In this document: positions 15,381-24,429 of the stretch, piece by piece
Layout of the letters: every line of letters starts with the position of its first letter
How positions within the stretch are numbered: the stretch's first letter is position 1
Origin: Streptomyces klenkii
Lineage (GTDB): Bacteria > Actinomycetota > Actinomycetes > Streptomycetales > Streptomycetaceae
Direction: 5' to 3'
DNA: 64,000 nt
Assembly: GCF_003626645.1 (NCBI RefSeq)
Contig: NZ_RBAM01000008.1
Coordinates: forward strand, 1-64,000
Program-made: the position numbers and the translations under genes
Notes under the pieces: generated by a model
The model's input: the letters and a program-made list of their open reading frames with translations, nothing else
Database searches by the model: none
Told to the model about the DNA's origin: nothing

Positions 15381-16058
15381 GTGCCTTCCCTGTTGCTGAT
15401 CGAGGACGACGACGCCATCCGGACCGCTCTCGAGTTCTCCCTGTCCCGTCAGGGCCACCGTGTGGTGACCGCGGCGACGGGCGAGGACGGCCTGAAGCTG
15501 CTCCGCGAGCAGCGGCCGGATCTGATCGTGCTGGACGTGATGCTGCCCGGTATCGACGGCTTCGAGGTGTGCCGGCGCATCCGCCGCACCGACCAGCTGC
15601 CGATCATCCTGCTCACCGCGCGCAGCGACGACATCGACGTCGTGGTGGGCCTGGAGTCCGGCGCGGACGACTACGTGGTCAAGCCCGTGCAGGGCCGGGT
15701 GCTGGACGCCCGGATCCGCGCGGTGCTGCGCCGCGGCGAGCGCGAGACCAACGACTCGGCCGCCTTCGGCTCGCTGGTCATCGACCGGTCCGCGATGACC
15801 GTGACCAAGAACGGCGAGGAGCTCCAGCTCACGCCGACCGAGCTGCGGCTGCTGCTGGAGCTCAGCCGCCGGCCGGGGCAGGCGCTCTCGCGCCAGCAGC
15901 TGCTGCGCCTGGTCTGGGAGCACGACTACCTGGGCGATTCCCGGCTGGTCGACGCCTGTGTGCAGCGGCTGCGCGCCAAGGTCGAGGACGTGCCGTCGTC
16001 CCCGACCCTGATCCGCACCGTGCGCGGCGTCGGCTACCGCCTGGACGCTCCGCAGTGA
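15381..16058 (+). CDS. afsQ1: Response regulator AfsQ1
   Basis: 225 residues, OmpR/PhoB class. The receiver domain has acidic residues in LIEDDDA, the phospho-acceptor Asp in LIVLDVMLPGIDG and the conserved Lys in DDYVVKPV. The winged-helix DNA-binding domain contains LTPTELRLLLELSRRPG and DACVQRLRAKVED. AfsQ1 controls antibiotic and nitrogen-linked genes in S. coelicolor. The GTG at 15381 gives the N terminus VPSLLLIEDD and follows CAGAAT (15368-15373) by 7 nt; an ATG at 15372 is the alternative. Its stop overlaps the afsQ2 GTG. Confidence 0.94.
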   Translation: MPSLLLIEDDDAIRTALEFSLSRQGHRVVTAATGEDGLKLLREQRPDLIVLDVMLPGIDGFEVCRRIRRTDQLPIILLTARSDDIDVVVGLESGADDYVVKPVQGRVLDARIRAVLRRGERETNDSAAFGSLVIDRSAMTVTKNGEELQLTPTELRLLLELSRRPGQALSRQQLLRLVWEHDYLGDSRLVDACVQRLRAKVEDVPSSPTLIRTVRGVGYRLDAPQ

Positions 16059-17587
16059 CCGCACGCGTGCGCCGCTGGGCAGCCGCCCGCAATGTGATGA
16101 AGCTGAGCCTGCGCTGGATAAGCCTGCGGCTGCGGCTGATGCTCGTCTTCGCCCTGGTCGCCCTGGCCGCAGCCGTCTCCGCATCGGCGATCGCGTACTG
16201 GCTCAACCGCGACGCGGTGCTCACCCGCACCCAGGACGCGGCCCTCGACGACTTCCGCAAGTCCCTCCAGGACAACACCGGCACGCTGCCCCTCGGGCCG
16301 ACCTGCCAGGAGCTCCAGGCGGCGGCCGACCGGATGGCGGCCACGTCGCAGAAGTACGAGGTGCTGCTGATCGGCAGCGGCGAGGGCGGCAAGGCGTGCG
16401 CCGCGCCCTCGGACCGCGACCTGTTCTCGCTGAAGGTCGTGCCGAAGTCGCTCCAGGCGGCCGTGAACCGCGAGCGGCGCGTGGACGACTCCAACCGCTA
16501 CGCGTACCACCTGTACTGGCAGCGGATCACGCTGGAGGGCAAGCCGTACCTGGTGGGCGGCGCGAAGGTGATCGGCGGCGGCCCCACCGGCTATCTGCTG
16601 AAGTCCCTGGAGAACGAGCGAGCCGACCTCAATTCGCTGGCCTGGTCGCTGGGCATCGCCACCGGCCTGGCGCTCATCGGCTCCGCGCTGCTCGCGCAGG
16701 CCGCCGCGTCCACCGTGCTGCGGCCCGTGCAGCGGCTCGGAGACGCGGCCCGGCGGCTCGGCGAGGGCAAGCTGGACACCCGGCTGCGCGTCTCCGGCAC
16801 GGACGAGCTGGCCGACCTGTCGCGCACCTTCAACAAGACCGCGGAGTCGCTCCAGAAGCGCGTCGAGGAGCTCAGCGCCCGGGAGGCCGCCAGCCGCCGC
16901 TTCGTCGCCGACATGTCGCACGAGCTGCGGACCCCGCTCACGGCCATCACGGCCGTGACCGAGGTGCTGGAGGACGAGGCGGACAACCTCGATCCGATGA
17001 TCGCCCCGGCGGTGCAGCTCGTCGTGAGCGAGACCCGCCGGCTGAACGACCTGGTGGAGAATCTGATGGAGGTCACCCGCTTCGACGCGGGCACGGCCCG
17101 GCTGGTGCTGGACGACGTGGACGTCGCCGACCAGGTCACCGCCTGCATCGACGCCCGCGCCTGGCTGGACGCCGTCGAGCTGGACGCCGAGCGCGGCATC
17201 GTGGTCCGGCTCGACCCGCGGCGCCTCGACGTCATCCTCGCCAACCTCATCGGCAACGCCCTCAAGCACGGCGGCTCGCCCGTGCGCGTCTCGGTCCGCA
17301 CGGAGGACGACGCGCTGCGCATCGACGTGCGCGACCACGGCCCGGGCATCCCCGAGGACGTCCTGCCGCACGTCTTCGACCGCTTCTACAAGGCGAGCGC
17401 GTCCCGGCCGCGCTCCGAGGGCAGCGGCCTCGGCCTGTCCATCGCCCTGGAGAACGCCCACATCCACGGCGGCGAGATCACCGCCGCCAACTCCCCCGAG
17501 GGCGGCGCCGTCTTCACGCTGACCCTGCCGCGGGACGCCTCGGACCTGGCGGAGCAGCCGGCCGGGGACGGGGAGGGCGGCAAGTGA
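16055..17587 (+). CDS. afsQ2: Sensor histidine kinase AfsQ2
   Basis: 510 residues. Transmembrane segment 1 lies at about residues 25-48 and an extracytoplasmic sensor with paired cysteines spans about 48-195. Transmembrane segment 2 (SLGIATGLALIGSALLAQ) and a HAMP linker follow. The H-box is FVADMSHELRTPLTA with the phospho-accepting His near residue 289. The ATPase domain has NLIGNALKHGG, DHGPGIP and GSGLGLSIA. It phosphorylates AfsQ1; the stimulus is not settled. The start GTG overlaps the afsQ1 stop (GTGA), so the two are translationally coupled. Confidence 0.94.
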   Translation: MTARVRRWAAARNVMKLSLRWISLRLRLMLVFALVALAAAVSASAIAYWLNRDAVLTRTQDAALDDFRKSLQDNTGTLPLGPTCQELQAAADRMAATSQKYEVLLIGSGEGGKACAAPSDRDLFSLKVVPKSLQAAVNRERRVDDSNRYAYHLYWQRITLEGKPYLVGGAKVIGGGPTGYLLKSLENERADLNSLAWSLGIATGLALIGSALLAQAAASTVLRPVQRLGDAARRLGEGKLDTRLRVSGTDELADLSRTFNKTAESLQKRVEELSAREAASRRFVADMSHELRTPLTAITAVTEVLEDEADNLDPMIAPAVQLVVSETRRLNDLVENLMEVTRFDAGTARLVLDDVDVADQVTACIDARAWLDAVELDAERGIVVRLDPRRLDVILANLIGNALKHGGSPVRVSVRTEDDALRIDVRDHGPGIPEDVLPHVFDRFYKASASRPRSEGSGLGLSIALENAHIHGGEITAANSPEGGAVFTLTLPRDASDLAEQPAGDGEGGK

Positions 17588-18210
17588 GAAGCGCTCCCCC
17601 CGCACTGGCAAAGACCTCGCGGCTGAGAACGGCCCTGCGCGGCACCGCTCTGGCCCTCGCCCTGCTCGGCACGGCCACGGCCTGCGGCATCCGCGGCACG
17701 GCCGTGCCGGTGGACGCGGGCGGGGCGCCGTCGCGCTCGTCGTGCGTCGTCAAGCCCGGGCGCACGCTCCCTTCGGGCGCCGCCACCGTGACCGTGCAGC
17801 TGGAGTGCACCTCGCAGCTGGTGCCCGTCACCCGCGCGGTGCCCGGGCCCGACACCTCCGAGGACGGCGTGGCCGTCGCCCGCCTGCTGCTCGACGAGCT
17901 CCGCAAGGCGCCCTCGAACGAGGAGGCCGAGGCGGGCATGTCCACGGCCGTGCCGCAGCGGCTGACCGTGTCCGGGCCGCGGCCCGGCGACCCGGCCGGG
18001 ACGCTGCGGCTGGGCCGGGACCCCGGTGAGCTGCCGCAGGTCGGGCTGGCGCAGCTCGTGTGCACGTACGCGGGGACCGCCGCGGCCGACGGCAAGCGGG
18101 CGGTGATCCTGGGCGGGCCGGCCGAGGAGCGGCCCAGGAGCTACGTCTGCACCGACGAGCTCCGGGTGCATCCCGACAGCGCGGACATCACGGGAACGCC
18201 CGTCTCGTAA
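17584..18210 (+). CDS. AfsQ-operon lipoprotein
   Basis: 208 residues. A basic N terminus and hydrophobic stretch lead to the lipobox LGTATAC, so it is a membrane-anchored exported lipoprotein. The mature part has two more cysteine pairs and no catalytic motif. The GTG at 17584 overlaps the afsQ2 TGA (GTGA), making it the third gene of the afsQ operon, as in S. coelicolor. A sensory accessory role for AfsQ2 is a reasonable inference without direct evidence. Confidence 0.87.
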   Translation: MRSAPPALAKTSRLRTALRGTALALALLGTATACGIRGTAVPVDAGGAPSRSSCVVKPGRTLPSGAATVTVQLECTSQLVPVTRAVPGPDTSEDGVAVARLLLDELRKAPSNEEAEAGMSTAVPQRLTVSGPRPGDPAGTLRLGRDPGELPQVGLAQLVCTYAGTAAADGKRAVILGGPAEERPRSYVCTDELRVHPDSADITGTPVS

Positions 18211-18369
18211 GGGCCGTCGCGCTGCGACGGTGGTCACAGCGCCGCGGCGGGCGTCCGGCGGCATACGGCACAAGTCCGGTGGCATATGCGGCAACCGGAA
18301 CCCGGCGCGCGCCACGGGAACCGCCGGAGGCTCCCGCAGGCCGGAACCGTGCGACCGGCGCACCGCGTC

Positions 18370-18933
18370 ATGTGGGGCGTGCAGGGTCATGGTTACGGCG
18401 GTACGCCCGCCCTCCGATACCGCTACCGCCTCGCGGGCTGCGTGCTCCTCGTCGTCCATCTGCTGGCGGTCGGCTGGCTCGCCCTGCGCCCGCTGACCGT
18501 GCCCTGGGTGTCCGCCGCGCACCTGGAGCCGCTGGCCACGATCCGGGCCGACCTCGCCCTGAGCCCCTGGGAGGCGGCGCGGGCCATAGGGGCCGGGGTG
18601 CTGCCGCTGGCCCCGCTGGGCGTGCTGCTGCCCTGGGCGCGGGGCCGGCTCACGGCGTCGCCGCTGGGTTCGCTGACGCGCACGGTCTTCACCAGCGCGA
18701 TGGTGTCGCTGGCGCTCCAGGTGGTGCAGAGCGGCGTCGTGGGCCAGGTGCTGGACGTGGACGCGCTCCTGCTGAACGTGACGGGGGTGGCGGCCGTGCA
18801 CCTCGCCGTAGTCCCTGCGGCGAGGGCCCGTCTCCGTCGCAGGGGTGAGGGGCGGCGGCCGGAGCCCATACGCCGGGAGGAGGCCCCTCAGGGTGTCACC
18901 CCGACGATCCCCAGGGTCGGGATCGCCCCGTAG
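18370..18933 (+). CDS. VanZ-like membrane protein
   Basis: About 187 residues with four hydrophobic segments: LAGCVLLVVHLLAVGWLAL, ARAIGAGVLPLAPLGVLLPW, SLTRTVFTSAMVSLALQVVQ and VDALLLNVTGVAAVHLAVV. The spacing and the polar residues between segments (LRPL, QSG, DVDALLLNVTG) match VanZ-like proteins, whose founding member gives low-level teicoplanin resistance; most are uncharacterised. The ATG at 18370 is chosen over 18286 because the family N terminus begins just after it; no strong ribosome site is seen. Confidence 0.75.
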   Translation: MWGVQGHGYGGTPALRYRYRLAGCVLLVVHLLAVGWLALRPLTVPWVSAAHLEPLATIRADLALSPWEAARAIGAGVLPLAPLGVLLPWARGRLTASPLGSLTRTVFTSAMVSLALQVVQSGVVGQVLDVDALLLNVTGVAAVHLAVVPAARARLRRRGEGRRPEPIRREEAPQGVTPTIPRVGIAP

Positions 18934-19050
18934 ACCGACGCTCCGGCAGGGTCCGCGGACGTAGCTTTGAGTCATCGGGAAGCCGACGGGAGAGACGGGA
19001 AAAACGTTCCCGCGCCGTATCGGGTCCCCGTAAGACGAGGAGTCGCCGTC

Positions 19051-19272
19051 ATGTCCGCCAAGCTGGTCCGTCCCCGCAACCACAGGATGATCGCCGGGGT
19101 GTGCGCCGGTCTGGCCGAGCGCTTCGGGACGTCCCGCACGACGATGCGGGTGATCTTCCTGCTCTCGTGCCTGCTGCCCGGCCCGCAGTTCCTGCTCTAC
19201 ATCGCGCTGTGGATCCTGCTGCCCTCGGAGGGCACGCACCAGGGCCGCGGCACGGCCGCGCAGTCCTGGTAG
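19051..19272 (+). CDS. PspC-domain small membrane protein
   Basis: 73 residues covering a PspC domain: KLVRPRNHRMIAGVCAGLAERFG, then TTMRVIFLLSCLLPGPQFLLYIALWILLP, one to two membrane segments. PspC proteins act in phage-shock or envelope-stress responses; stand-alone copies are common in Streptomyces and are not assigned. The ATG at 19051 has GAGGAG 8 nt upstream. A strong hairpin follows the stop. Confidence 0.88.
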   Translation: MSAKLVRPRNHRMIAGVCAGLAERFGTSRTTMRVIFLLSCLLPGPQFLLYIALWILLPSEGTHQGRGTAAQSW

Positions 19273-19289
19273 AGCGCCCACACACGGAC

Positions 19290-19325
19290 GGCGGGCCGTT
19301 CCCCGGGTCAGGGGAACGGCCCGCC
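19290..19325. terminator. Terminator after the PspC-domain gene
   Basis: A 15-bp perfect stem (19290-19304 with 19311-19325) with a 6-nt loop lies between convergent genes. Confidence 0.87.
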
Positions 19326-19347
19326 GCCGTACGAGCGGTCCGCGGGG

Positions 19348-19806
19348 TCAGCCGCCGATGCCCGAGATCGGCAGGCTGCCGAGCGGCAGGCCGGACAGGG
19401 GCGCCAGCAGGCCCGTGTTCCCCTTGTTGTCGGCAGGCAGGGTCTTGGCCGGGACGCCCTCGGCCGGGACGCTCTCGGCCGGGGCCGGGACGGCCCTGGT
19501 CGCGCCCTTCGGGGCGAGCTCGTGGGTGGGGAGCTGCGGCGCGACGGCCTTGTCCACGGCCTGGGCCGGGGCCGTCAGCATGCCGCTCTGGATGGCGCGG
19601 TCCGCCGCGGAGATCACCGGGCCGCCCGCGGGGGCGACCTGGGCGACCTGCTGGATGGGCAGCCCCGCCGTCGTGGTCCGGGCGGTGGTCGTGAGCGATT
19701 CGACGGCACCCGCGGCGCCCGCCGCCTGAGCGCTCCCCGCCGCCGCGGCGGCGAAGGCAACACCGAGGGCGACGGCACCGAGAGTCCTGAAGTTTCCGAG
19801 CTTCAT
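19348..19806 (-). CDS. Small secreted protein of unknown function
   Basis: 152 residues. The signal peptide runs MKLGNFRTLGAVALGVAFAAAAAGSAQA with an AQA cleavage site. The mature chain is Ala/Pro/Thr-rich and ends with short hydrophobic repeats (GLLAPLSGLPLGSLPISGIGG). No motif gives a function. It has a GAGGACA ribosome site 8 nt before the ATG. It resembles the secreted protein at 12856-13326 in length, export signal and C-terminal pattern, so the two may be distant paralogues. Confidence 0.8.
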   Translation of the reverse strand: MKLGNFRTLGAVALGVAFAAAAAGSAQAAGAAGAVESLTTTARTTTAGLPIQQVAQVAPAGGPVISAADRAIQSGMLTAPAQAVDKAVAPQLPTHELAPKGATRAVPAPAESVPAEGVPAKTLPADNKGNTGLLAPLSGLPLGSLPISGIGG

Positions 19807-19888
19807 CTGAATTCTGTCCTCGCGACGGGGGATTCTTCGAGCGGCACTGCAACCTAGCCACGACTTCCCGGCCGCCGCAATGATTGAC

Positions 19889-19917
19889 ACGGCCGGGACG
19901 ATTAACGTCCCGGCCGT
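19889..19917 (-). terminator. Probable add terminator
   Basis: A 12-bp stem (19889-19900 with 19906-19917) and 5-nt loop lie downstream of add on the minus strand and upstream of the small secreted protein gene. Confidence 0.65.
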
Positions 19918-19993
19918 CGTACGCTATTCCCCGCGGATTCACCGTCCGTTGCGGCCGGTGAAATCGCCGCTGGTCAGAAAGGCCCGCCCGCTC

Positions 19994-21106
19994 CTACTGG
20001 AAGAGCCACTCGGCCTTGATCTCGGCGTAACCCGGCTTGATCACGTCATTGATCATCGCCAGACGTTCGTCGAATGGGATGAACGCGGACTTCATCGCGT
20101 TGACGGTGAACCACTGGATGTCGTCCAGCGTGTAGCCGAAGGCCTTCACCAGGTGCTCGAATTCACCGCTCATGCTGGTGCCGCCCATAAGGCGATTATC
20201 GGTATTGACCGTCGCCCGGAAATGCAGTTTCCGGAGCAGACCGATCGGGTGCTCCTCGTACGAGCTGGCCGCGCCGGTCTGGAGATTCGAGGTGGGGCAC
20301 ATCTCCAGCGGAATGCGCTTGTCCCGGACGTAGGACGCGAGCCGTCCGAGCTTCGCCTTCCCGTCCTCGCCGACCTCGATGTCGTCGATGATGCGCACGC
20401 CGTGGCCGAGCCGGTCCGCGCCGCACCACTGGAGCGCCTGCCAGATCGACGGCAGGCCGAAGGCCTCGCCCGCGTGGATGGTGAAGTGGTTGTTCTCGCG
20501 CTTGAGGTACTCGAACGCGTCCAGGTGGCGGGTGGGAGGGAAGCCCGCCTCGGCGCCCGCGATGTCGAAGCCGACGACGCCGGAGTCGCGGTAGCGGTTG
20601 GCGAGTTCGGCGATCTCCAGGGCGCGGGCGGCGTGCCGCATGGCGGTGAGCAGCGCGCCCACCCGGATGCGGTGGCCGGCCGCCTTGGCGCGGCGCTCGC
20701 CCTCGCGGAAGCCCTCGTTGACGGCCTCCACGACCTCTTCGAGGGTGAGACCGGCCTCCAGGTGCTGCTCCGGTGCGTAGCGCACTTCGGCGTAGACGAC
20801 GCCGTCCTCCGCGAGGTCCTCGGCGCACTCCGCGGCCACCCGGACGAGCGCTTCGCGGGTCTGCATCACGGCGCAGGTGTGCGCGAAGGTCTCCAGGTAG
20901 CGCTCCAGGGAGCCGGAGTCGGCCGCCTCGCGGAACCAGACGCCCAGCTTGTCCGCGTCGGTCTCGGGCAGACCGGTGTAGCCCGCCTCGCGGGCCAGGT
21001 CGACGATCGTGCCGGGGCGCAGCCCGCCGTCCAGGTGGTCGTGCAGGAGGACCTTGGGGGCGCGACGGATCTGTTCGGGGTTCGGTTGGATGGTCTCGGT
21101 CGTCAT
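19994..21106 (-). CDS. add: Adenosine deaminase
   Basis: 370 residues. It hydrolyses (deoxy)adenosine to (deoxy)inosine, the substrate of the nucleoside phosphorylase. Zinc ligands and catalytic residues are in place: HDHLDG near the N terminus, FTIHAGEAFG with the catalytic Glu, LGHGVRI, and VNTDN with the C-terminal metal Asp. The ATG at 21106 is preceded by TAGAGT (21113-21118) with a 6-nt gap, then by the nucleoside palindrome, so it is probably leaderless and under the common nucleoside regulator. Confidence 0.95.
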   Translation of the reverse strand: MTTETIQPNPEQIRRAPKVLLHDHLDGGLRPGTIVDLAREAGYTGLPETDADKLGVWFREAADSGSLERYLETFAHTCAVMQTREALVRVAAECAEDLAEDGVVYAEVRYAPEQHLEAGLTLEEVVEAVNEGFREGERRAKAAGHRIRVGALLTAMRHAARALEIAELANRYRDSGVVGFDIAGAEAGFPPTRHLDAFEYLKRENNHFTIHAGEAFGLPSIWQALQWCGADRLGHGVRIIDDIEVGEDGKAKLGRLASYVRDKRIPLEMCPTSNLQTGAASSYEEHPIGLLRKLHFRATVNTDNRLMGGTSMSGEFEHLVKAFGYTLDDIQWFTVNAMKSAFIPFDERLAMINDVIKPGYAEIKAEWLFQ

Positions 21107-21134
21107 TTCGGCACTCTAGCCCCTACGCGCGTAG
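21107..21134 (-). promoter_or_regulatory. add promoter with CTACGCGCGTAG operator
   Basis: The palindrome at 21123-21134 is followed, reading toward add, by a -10 TAGAGT (21113-21118) that ends 6 nt before the ATG. Flanking bases GACAT before the palindrome match those at deoD. It may also influence the divergent alpha/beta hydrolase. Confidence 0.78.
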
Positions 21135-21208
21135 ATGTCGGCGAACGATACGGAACGGTGACCCGTCGGCGGGGTGGACACCACCGGTCCTTCTGCCATC
21201 GTTCTGCC

Positions 21209-22027
21209 ATGGCTCAGCAAGCGTTGCCTCAGCGGGAACCGGAAGGAACGCACGGACGGCCGAACACCCCGCGGGACAAGAGGGATACGGCGCGGCCCAC
21301 GGCGCGGCTGGGGAAGCCGCTCGGCGCCGGGCGCACGGTGCACGGCGTGGCGCTGCTGCTGCCGGGCGGACGGGCCGCGGGCACCGGGCGGCCCTCGCCG
21401 CTCGTCCTCGCGGCGCAGCGGCCGCTGGCCCGCCGGCTGGCCGCGGCGGCCGCGGCGGACGGGCTGGTCACGCACGTCGTCCACTACCGGCGGCGCGGGT
21501 GGAACGGTTCCGCGGCGGACCCGGTGCGGGATGCGGAGTGGGCGGCGGACGAGGTGGGGCGGCGCTACGGCGACGTGCCGGTGTGCCTCGTCGGCACGGA
21601 CATGGGCGGGCGCGCCGCGCTCCTCGCCGCGGGGCACCAGGCGGTGACCTCTGTGCTGGCCATAGCGCCCTGGCTGCCGGACCCGGCGGTCCTCCCCGAG
21701 CCGGAACCGGTGCGGCAGTTGACCGGGCGGCGGGTGCTTCTCGTGCACGGCACCAACGACGAGCACACGGACCCGGACCTGTCGTTGCGCCTCGCCCAGC
21801 GGGCGAAGAAGGTCAACCGCGACGTGTGCCGCTTCGAGGTCCACTCCGACGGGCACGGCCTGCGGCAGCACCGCGCGGAAGTACAGGCCCTGGCGGCCGA
21901 CTTCGTCCGCGGCGCGCTCTTCGGCCACCACTTCGCGAGGCCGGTGGCGGACGCGCTGGCGGCGCCGCCGCCGCTGGGGCTCCGCATGCCGCTCGCCTCC
22001 GGCTTCGGGGCGGGGCTGGGGTACTGA
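21209..22027 (+). CDS. Alpha/beta-hydrolase-like protein
   Basis: 272 residues. The fold is indicated by the strand GVALLLPGG, a nucleophile-elbow-like GTDMGGRAAL where the usual Ser is replaced by Asp or Met, LLVHGTNDEHTDPD (Asp box), and a late His in HSDGHGLRQHR. The catalytic Ser is unclear, so enzyme activity is uncertain. It starts 75 nt from the nucleoside operator and is divergent from add. No substrate can be proposed. Confidence 0.72.
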   Translation: MAQQALPQREPEGTHGRPNTPRDKRDTARPTARLGKPLGAGRTVHGVALLLPGGRAAGTGRPSPLVLAAQRPLARRLAAAAAADGLVTHVVHYRRRGWNGSAADPVRDAEWAADEVGRRYGDVPVCLVGTDMGGRAALLAAGHQAVTSVLAIAPWLPDPAVLPEPEPVRQLTGRRVLLVHGTNDEHTDPDLSLRLAQRAKKVNRDVCRFEVHSDGHGLRQHRAEVQALAADFVRGALFGHHFARPVADALAAPPPLGLRMPLASGFGAGLGY

Positions 22028-22055
22028 GCCGTGGCTGCGGCGTACCCCGTACCCC

Positions 22056-23042
22056 TCAGCGCGGCAGCAACTGGCCCCTCCTCGACAGGAGGAAGCGTTT
22101 GAACGCCGCCACCGGGGGCGTGTCGGGGTGGCCGTCCAGCCAGGCCACGCCGATCTCACGGAAGGCGCGCGGCGCGGTGACCGTCAGTTCGGCGACGCCG
22201 GGCCGCGGGACGGCCGGCGGGGGCAGGAGGGCCACTCCGAGGCCCGCGGCCACCAGGCCGCGCAGCGTCTCCGCCTCCTCCCCCTCGAAGGCGATCTTCG
22301 GCGTGAACCCCGCCTCCGCGCAGACCGCGTCGGTGATGCGCCGCAGCCCGTAACCGGGTTCGAGGGTGACGAAGAGCTCGGACGCGGCCTCGGCGAGGCG
22401 GATCCGCTTGCGGGAGGCGAGGGGGTGGTCGTCGGGGACGACGAGCCGCAGCCTCTGCTCGTCGAGGCGGCGGGAGACGAGGTCCGGGGCGTCCGGGACG
22501 GGCGAGGTGAGGCACAGGTCGAGCTCGCCGTCGCGCAGCCGTTGCAGCATGGACTCGCCGTAGTTCTGCACGAGCTGGAACCGTACGCGCGGATGGTCGG
22601 CGCGGAAGGCGCGGATGAGCCCGGGTACGGTCTCGGTGCCGAGGGTGTGGAGGAAGCCGAAGGCGACCTTGCCGGCGGCGGGGTCGGCGTCGGCCCGTAC
22701 GGACTCGGCGGCGCGGTCGACCTCGGACAGGGCGCGGTCGACGGTGGCGAGGAAGGTGCGGCCGGCCGCGGTCAGGGAGACCGTGCGGCCGTGGCGGGCG
22801 AACAGGGCGACGCCCAGGTCGGCTTCGAGGCGGGCCATCGAGCGGCTGAGCGTGGACTGCGGCACGCCGATCTGCTGCGCGGCGCGCGTGACGTGCTCGT
22901 GGCGGGCGACGGCGACGAACTGCGCGAGCCGCGGAGTGAGGGTGGCGGCCCAGGAGTCGGCCTCGACATCCGCTGTTACGGGGATGTCTTTTTCATTGCC
23001 GGGCGGTGACAAGGGCGGCCGTGACCTGCGTTCATGCAACAC
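22056..23042 (-). CDS. LysR-family transcriptional regulator
   Basis: About 328 residues. The HTH (LAQFVAVARHEHVTRAAQQIGVPQSTLSRSMARLEADLG) and the periplasmic-binding-like sensor (KVAFGFLHTLGTETVPGLIRAF, VPDDHPLA) are intact. The GTG at 23042 is preferred because GATAAT (23050-23055) ends 7 nt upstream; an ATG at 23060 and a TTG at 23012 are alternatives. An in-frame extension far upstream is a GC artefact, running antisense through the MFS gene. It is divergent from that transporter gene, the usual target of such regulators. Confidence 0.86.
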   Translation of the reverse strand: MLHERRSRPPLSPPGNEKDIPVTADVEADSWAATLTPRLAQFVAVARHEHVTRAAQQIGVPQSTLSRSMARLEADLGVALFARHGRTVSLTAAGRTFLATVDRALSEVDRAAESVRADADPAAGKVAFGFLHTLGTETVPGLIRAFRADHPRVRFQLVQNYGESMLQRLRDGELDLCLTSPVPDAPDLVSRRLDEQRLRLVVPDDHPLASRKRIRLAEAASELFVTLEPGYGLRRITDAVCAEAGFTPKIAFEGEEAETLRGLVAAGLGVALLPPPAVPRPGVAELTVTAPRAFREIGVAWLDGHPDTPPVAAFKRFLLSRRGQLLPR

Positions 23043-23105
23043 AGGATCGATTATCGCCATTCTGTGCATTGGACGCATCAGCTGTGGGCTGCCTACGGTT
23101 TTGGC
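23043..23105. promoter_or_regulatory. Divergent LysR/MFS promoter region
   Basis: Minus strand: GATAAT (23050-23055), 7 nt before the lysR GTG. Plus strand: TTGGAC (23069-23074), a 19-bp spacer and TACGGT (23094-23099), 6 nt before the MFS ATG. The imperfect dyad TGCATTGGACGCATCA (23065-23080) between them is a plausible LysR site. Confidence 0.55.
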
Positions 23106-24413
23106 ATGCCTCCTGCCGATACCGGGGCATCCAGCGTCATCGTGCGTTCGGGTGCCTCTGCTCTGTCGTCCCTTCACTTCTCCCACTCCTCCGACGAGGA
23201 CACCCGGCTGGAGCCGGGCGGCCCCGGCTACCGCCGGATGAGCTTCGCCCTGTTCGCCGCGGGCGTCGCCACGTTCGCCCTCCTCTACTCCACGCAGGCG
23301 CTGCTGCCCGCCATCTCGGGCGGCCTCGGAGTGACGGCCGATCAGGCCAGCTGGACGGTGTCCGCCGCGACGGGCGGGCTCGCCCTCGCGGTCGTGCCGC
23401 TCAGCGCCCTCTCCGAGCGCTTCGGGCGCCGCACGATGATGACCGCCTCCCTGTGTGTGGCCGCGCTGGTGGCCCTGCTCGTGCCGCTCGCGCCGAGCCT
23501 GGGCTGGCTGGTGGCGCTGCGCGCGGTGCAGGGCGCGGCGCTGGCCGGGGTGCCGGCGTCGGCGATGGCCTACCTCGCGGAGGAGGTCCGGCCGAGGGCG
23601 CTGGTCGGCGCGATCGGCCTGTTCGTGGCGGGCAACAGCATCGGCGGCATGACGGGCCGCATCCTCGCGGGCTGGGTGGCCCAGGCGTGGGGCTGGCGGG
23701 CCGGCCTGGCCGCGGTGGGCGCGCTGGCGGTGGTGTGCGCGCTGGTGTTCCGGCTGCTGATCCCGCGGGCGCGGCACTTCAAGGCGGCGGCGGTGTCGCC
23801 GAGGCAGCTGGCCCGTACGGTGGGCGGTCACCTCTCGGACCCGCTGCTGCGGCGCCTGTACGCGATCGGCGCGCTGTTCATGACGGTCTTCGGCGCGGTG
23901 TACACCGTGATCGGCTACCGGCTGGCGGAGGCGCCGTTCTCCCTGCCGCAGGGCGTCGTGGGCTCGATCTTCCTGATCTACCTGGTCGGCACGGCGTCGT
24001 CGGCCGCGGCCGGCAAGCTCGTCGGCCGGATGGGGCGGCGCGGGGCGCTGTACCTGGCGGTCGGCACGACGACGCTGGGCCTGCTGCTGACGGTGACGTC
24101 GTCGCTGCTCGCGGTCCTGGCGGGGCTGGTGCTCATCACGGCGGGCTTCTTCGCCGGCCACGCGGTGGCGTCGTCCTCGGTCAGCCGCGCCGCGAAGACG
24201 GGCCGGGCCCAGGCCTCGGCCCTCTACCAGACGGCGTACTACCTGGGTTCGTCGGTCGGCGGCACGCTCGGCGCGCTCGCCTTCGGCGCGGCGGGCTGGG
24301 ACGGCACGGTGGTGCTGGGCCTGCTGGCGATGGTGGGCGCGGCGTCGATCACGCTGTACGCGACGCGGCGGGCGCTCGTGGAGCGCCGCCGCGCGGCGGC
24401 CGTCCGGGCGTAG
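23106..24413 (+). CDS. MFS transporter (drug/metabolite efflux type)
   Basis: 435 residues with about twelve hydrophobic segments. The MFS loop motif after helix 2 reads LSERFGRRTMM. Other marks are ALFAAGVATFALLYSTQALLPAISG in helix 1 and the Gly-rich helix 5 region GIPASAMAYLAEEVRP-like (here GVPASAMAYLAEE). It belongs with YnfM/AraJ-type exporters commonly paired with LysR regulators. The substrate is unknown. The start ATG at 23106 fits the leaderless -10 spacing. Confidence 0.9.
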   Translation: MPPADTGASSVIVRSGASALSSLHFSHSSDEDTRLEPGGPGYRRMSFALFAAGVATFALLYSTQALLPAISGGLGVTADQASWTVSAATGGLALAVVPLSALSERFGRRTMMTASLCVAALVALLVPLAPSLGWLVALRAVQGAALAGVPASAMAYLAEEVRPRALVGAIGLFVAGNSIGGMTGRILAGWVAQAWGWRAGLAAVGALAVVCALVFRLLIPRARHFKAAAVSPRQLARTVGGHLSDPLLRRLYAIGALFMTVFGAVYTVIGYRLAEAPFSLPQGVVGSIFLIYLVGTASSAAAGKLVGRMGRRGALYLAVGTTTLGLLLTVTSSLLAVLAGLVLITAGFFAGHAVASSSVSRAAKTGRAQASALYQTAYYLGSSVGGTLGALAFGAAGWDGTVVLGLLAMVGAASITLYATRRALVERRRAAAVRA

Positions 24414-24429
24414 CCCGGGCCCGCACAGC

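Noticed and set aside
22056..24161. A 701-codon minus-strand frame covering lysR and the MFS gene
   Set aside because: Only the part up to about 23042 matches LysR. The rest is Arg/Gln/His-rich antisense of the MFS gene, a GC-skew artefact.
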